NCBI GenBank assembly: GCA_003170575.1
Contig: PMZB01000104.1
Location: 1-6,495 of the forward strand
DNA: 6,495 bases
Direction of reading: 5' to 3'
Source of the DNA: Chlamydiia bacterium
GTDB taxonomy: Bacteria; Chlamydiota; Chlamydiia; Chlamydiales; FEN-1388
The notes beneath the pieces are model-generated. The model was not told the origin of the DNA. It saw nothing but the letters and a program-made list of their open reading frames with translations, and ran no database searches. The translations under genes were made by a program, and so were the position numbers. Positions 6,215 to 6,495 of the stretch are shown piece by piece (position 1 is the first letter of the stretch; each line of letters begins with the position of its first letter).

Positions 6215-6495
6215 ATGAAAAAGGTTCTTTTATTGATTTGCTTAAGCTTGCCAATGTTTGCCTTTGCAGATACGCCCAAAGGGGAAAAGCTTACAAAAAT
6301 GCTTTGGGGAGATATCCAAGCACACCTTATCGGAAAAATTGCTCATTACACAAGCAGGGTATTTCAAGGGGCAAATCCTGAAGCAATAATTACGACGCGT
6401 GCCCAGTATTTACAAGTTTTGAGCGAGTTTCCCCCAATGGCTGATGTTCAGCTGTTAAATATGCAGACCACACAGGGAGAGAATGTGATCACTGT
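6215..6495 (+). CDS. Secreted NTF2-like protein, array copy B3, 3' partial
   Basis: The window ends inside this gene after 93 complete codons. AGGAAAAA lies before the ATG as in B1 and B2. The translation begins MKKVLLLICLSLPMFAFA, a signal peptide with cleavage predicted before DTPKGE, and continues with Trp31, KIAHYTSRVFQ (41-51), TTRAQYL (60-66), LLNMQTTQGEN (80-90) and VIT at the edge, just where the strand ending VTY begins in B2. The frame is open throughout. It matches B2 throughout the visible length (for example the GANPE segment against AANPT). The C-terminal VWKK region is expected just beyond the window. It is 24 bases downstream of A4. Confidence 0.88.
   Translation, partial: MKKVLLLICLSLPMFAFADTPKGEKLTKMLWGDIQAHLIGKIAHYTSRVFQGANPEAIITTRAQYLQVLSEFPPMADVQLLNMQTTQGENVIT

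Larger units (their letters stand above)
3184..6495 (+). repeat. Tandem paralog array A1-A2-B1-A3-psiA-B2-A4-B3
   Basis: Eight homologous units in one orientation occupy the right half of the window, with a spacing of roughly 450-640 bases. Nucleotide similarity is highest over the ribosome binding site, the signal peptide codons, the segment for YTSK-x-FQ, and the TGGAAAAA-G segment for VWKK. Three A-to-B junctions (from 4158, 5290 and 6188 to the B start codon) are almost the same: TAAA, 7-8 T, G(TAT or AC), AGGAAAAA, then ATGAAAAAG. The array was probably formed by duplication of an A-B pair through unequal exchange, and it runs past the right edge. Confidence 0.85.

Overview
The window holds the 3' part of one housekeeping gene followed by a head-to-tail array of small paralogous genes for exported proteins, all on the + strand. 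The first gene (1-3115, running off the left edge) encodes a class B penicillin-binding protein of the PBP2/MrdA type, the elongation transpeptidase. It is unusually long (1037 codons visible) because about 340 residues are inserted inside the transpeptidase domain, just before the catalytic serine. From memory, chlamydial PBP2 is similarly long (about 1,080 aa). Together with the moderate AT-rich composition this suggests a member of the Chlamydiota, probably an environmental, protist-associated lineage. That placement is an inference with moderate confidence.

From 3194 to the right edge there are six complete small genes (134-154 codons), a seventh cut by the window end, and one decayed copy. 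Each encodes an 18-residue Sec signal peptide ending in a small or hydrophobic residue, F or L, then A, followed by D-[TS]-[PS]-x-G-[ED]. The mature domain is about 115-135 residues and looks like a one-domain NTF2-like (SnoaL/DUF4440-type) fold: an N-terminal helix with invariant Trp31, a conserved Phe50-Gln51, a strand ending [VA]-x-Y, and a final strand pair VWKK...W-K-[WL]. Their function is unknown.

The paralogs fall into two subfamilies. A genes (3194, 3687, 4677, 5768) have a strong GGAGGT ribosome binding site and a C-terminal WKW motif. B genes (4185, 5315, 6215) have a weaker AGGA site, a Cys in the signal peptide and a WKL motif. The order is A1-A2-B1-A3-(psiA)-B2-A4-B3. All three A-to-B junctions share the same sequence (TAAA, 7-8 T, a short spacer, AGGAAAAA), so the array seems to have grown by repeated duplication of an A-B pair. 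A hairpin with a T run at 5123-5160 may divide it into two transcripts. The longest stretch without an intact gene is 5106-5314 (209 bases), holding that hairpin and the psiA relic.

I see no RNA genes, transposases, CRISPR arrays or supportable minus-strand genes. The most notable feature is the locally amplified, two-subfamily set of predicted secreted NTF2-like proteins next to a cell-wall synthesis gene.
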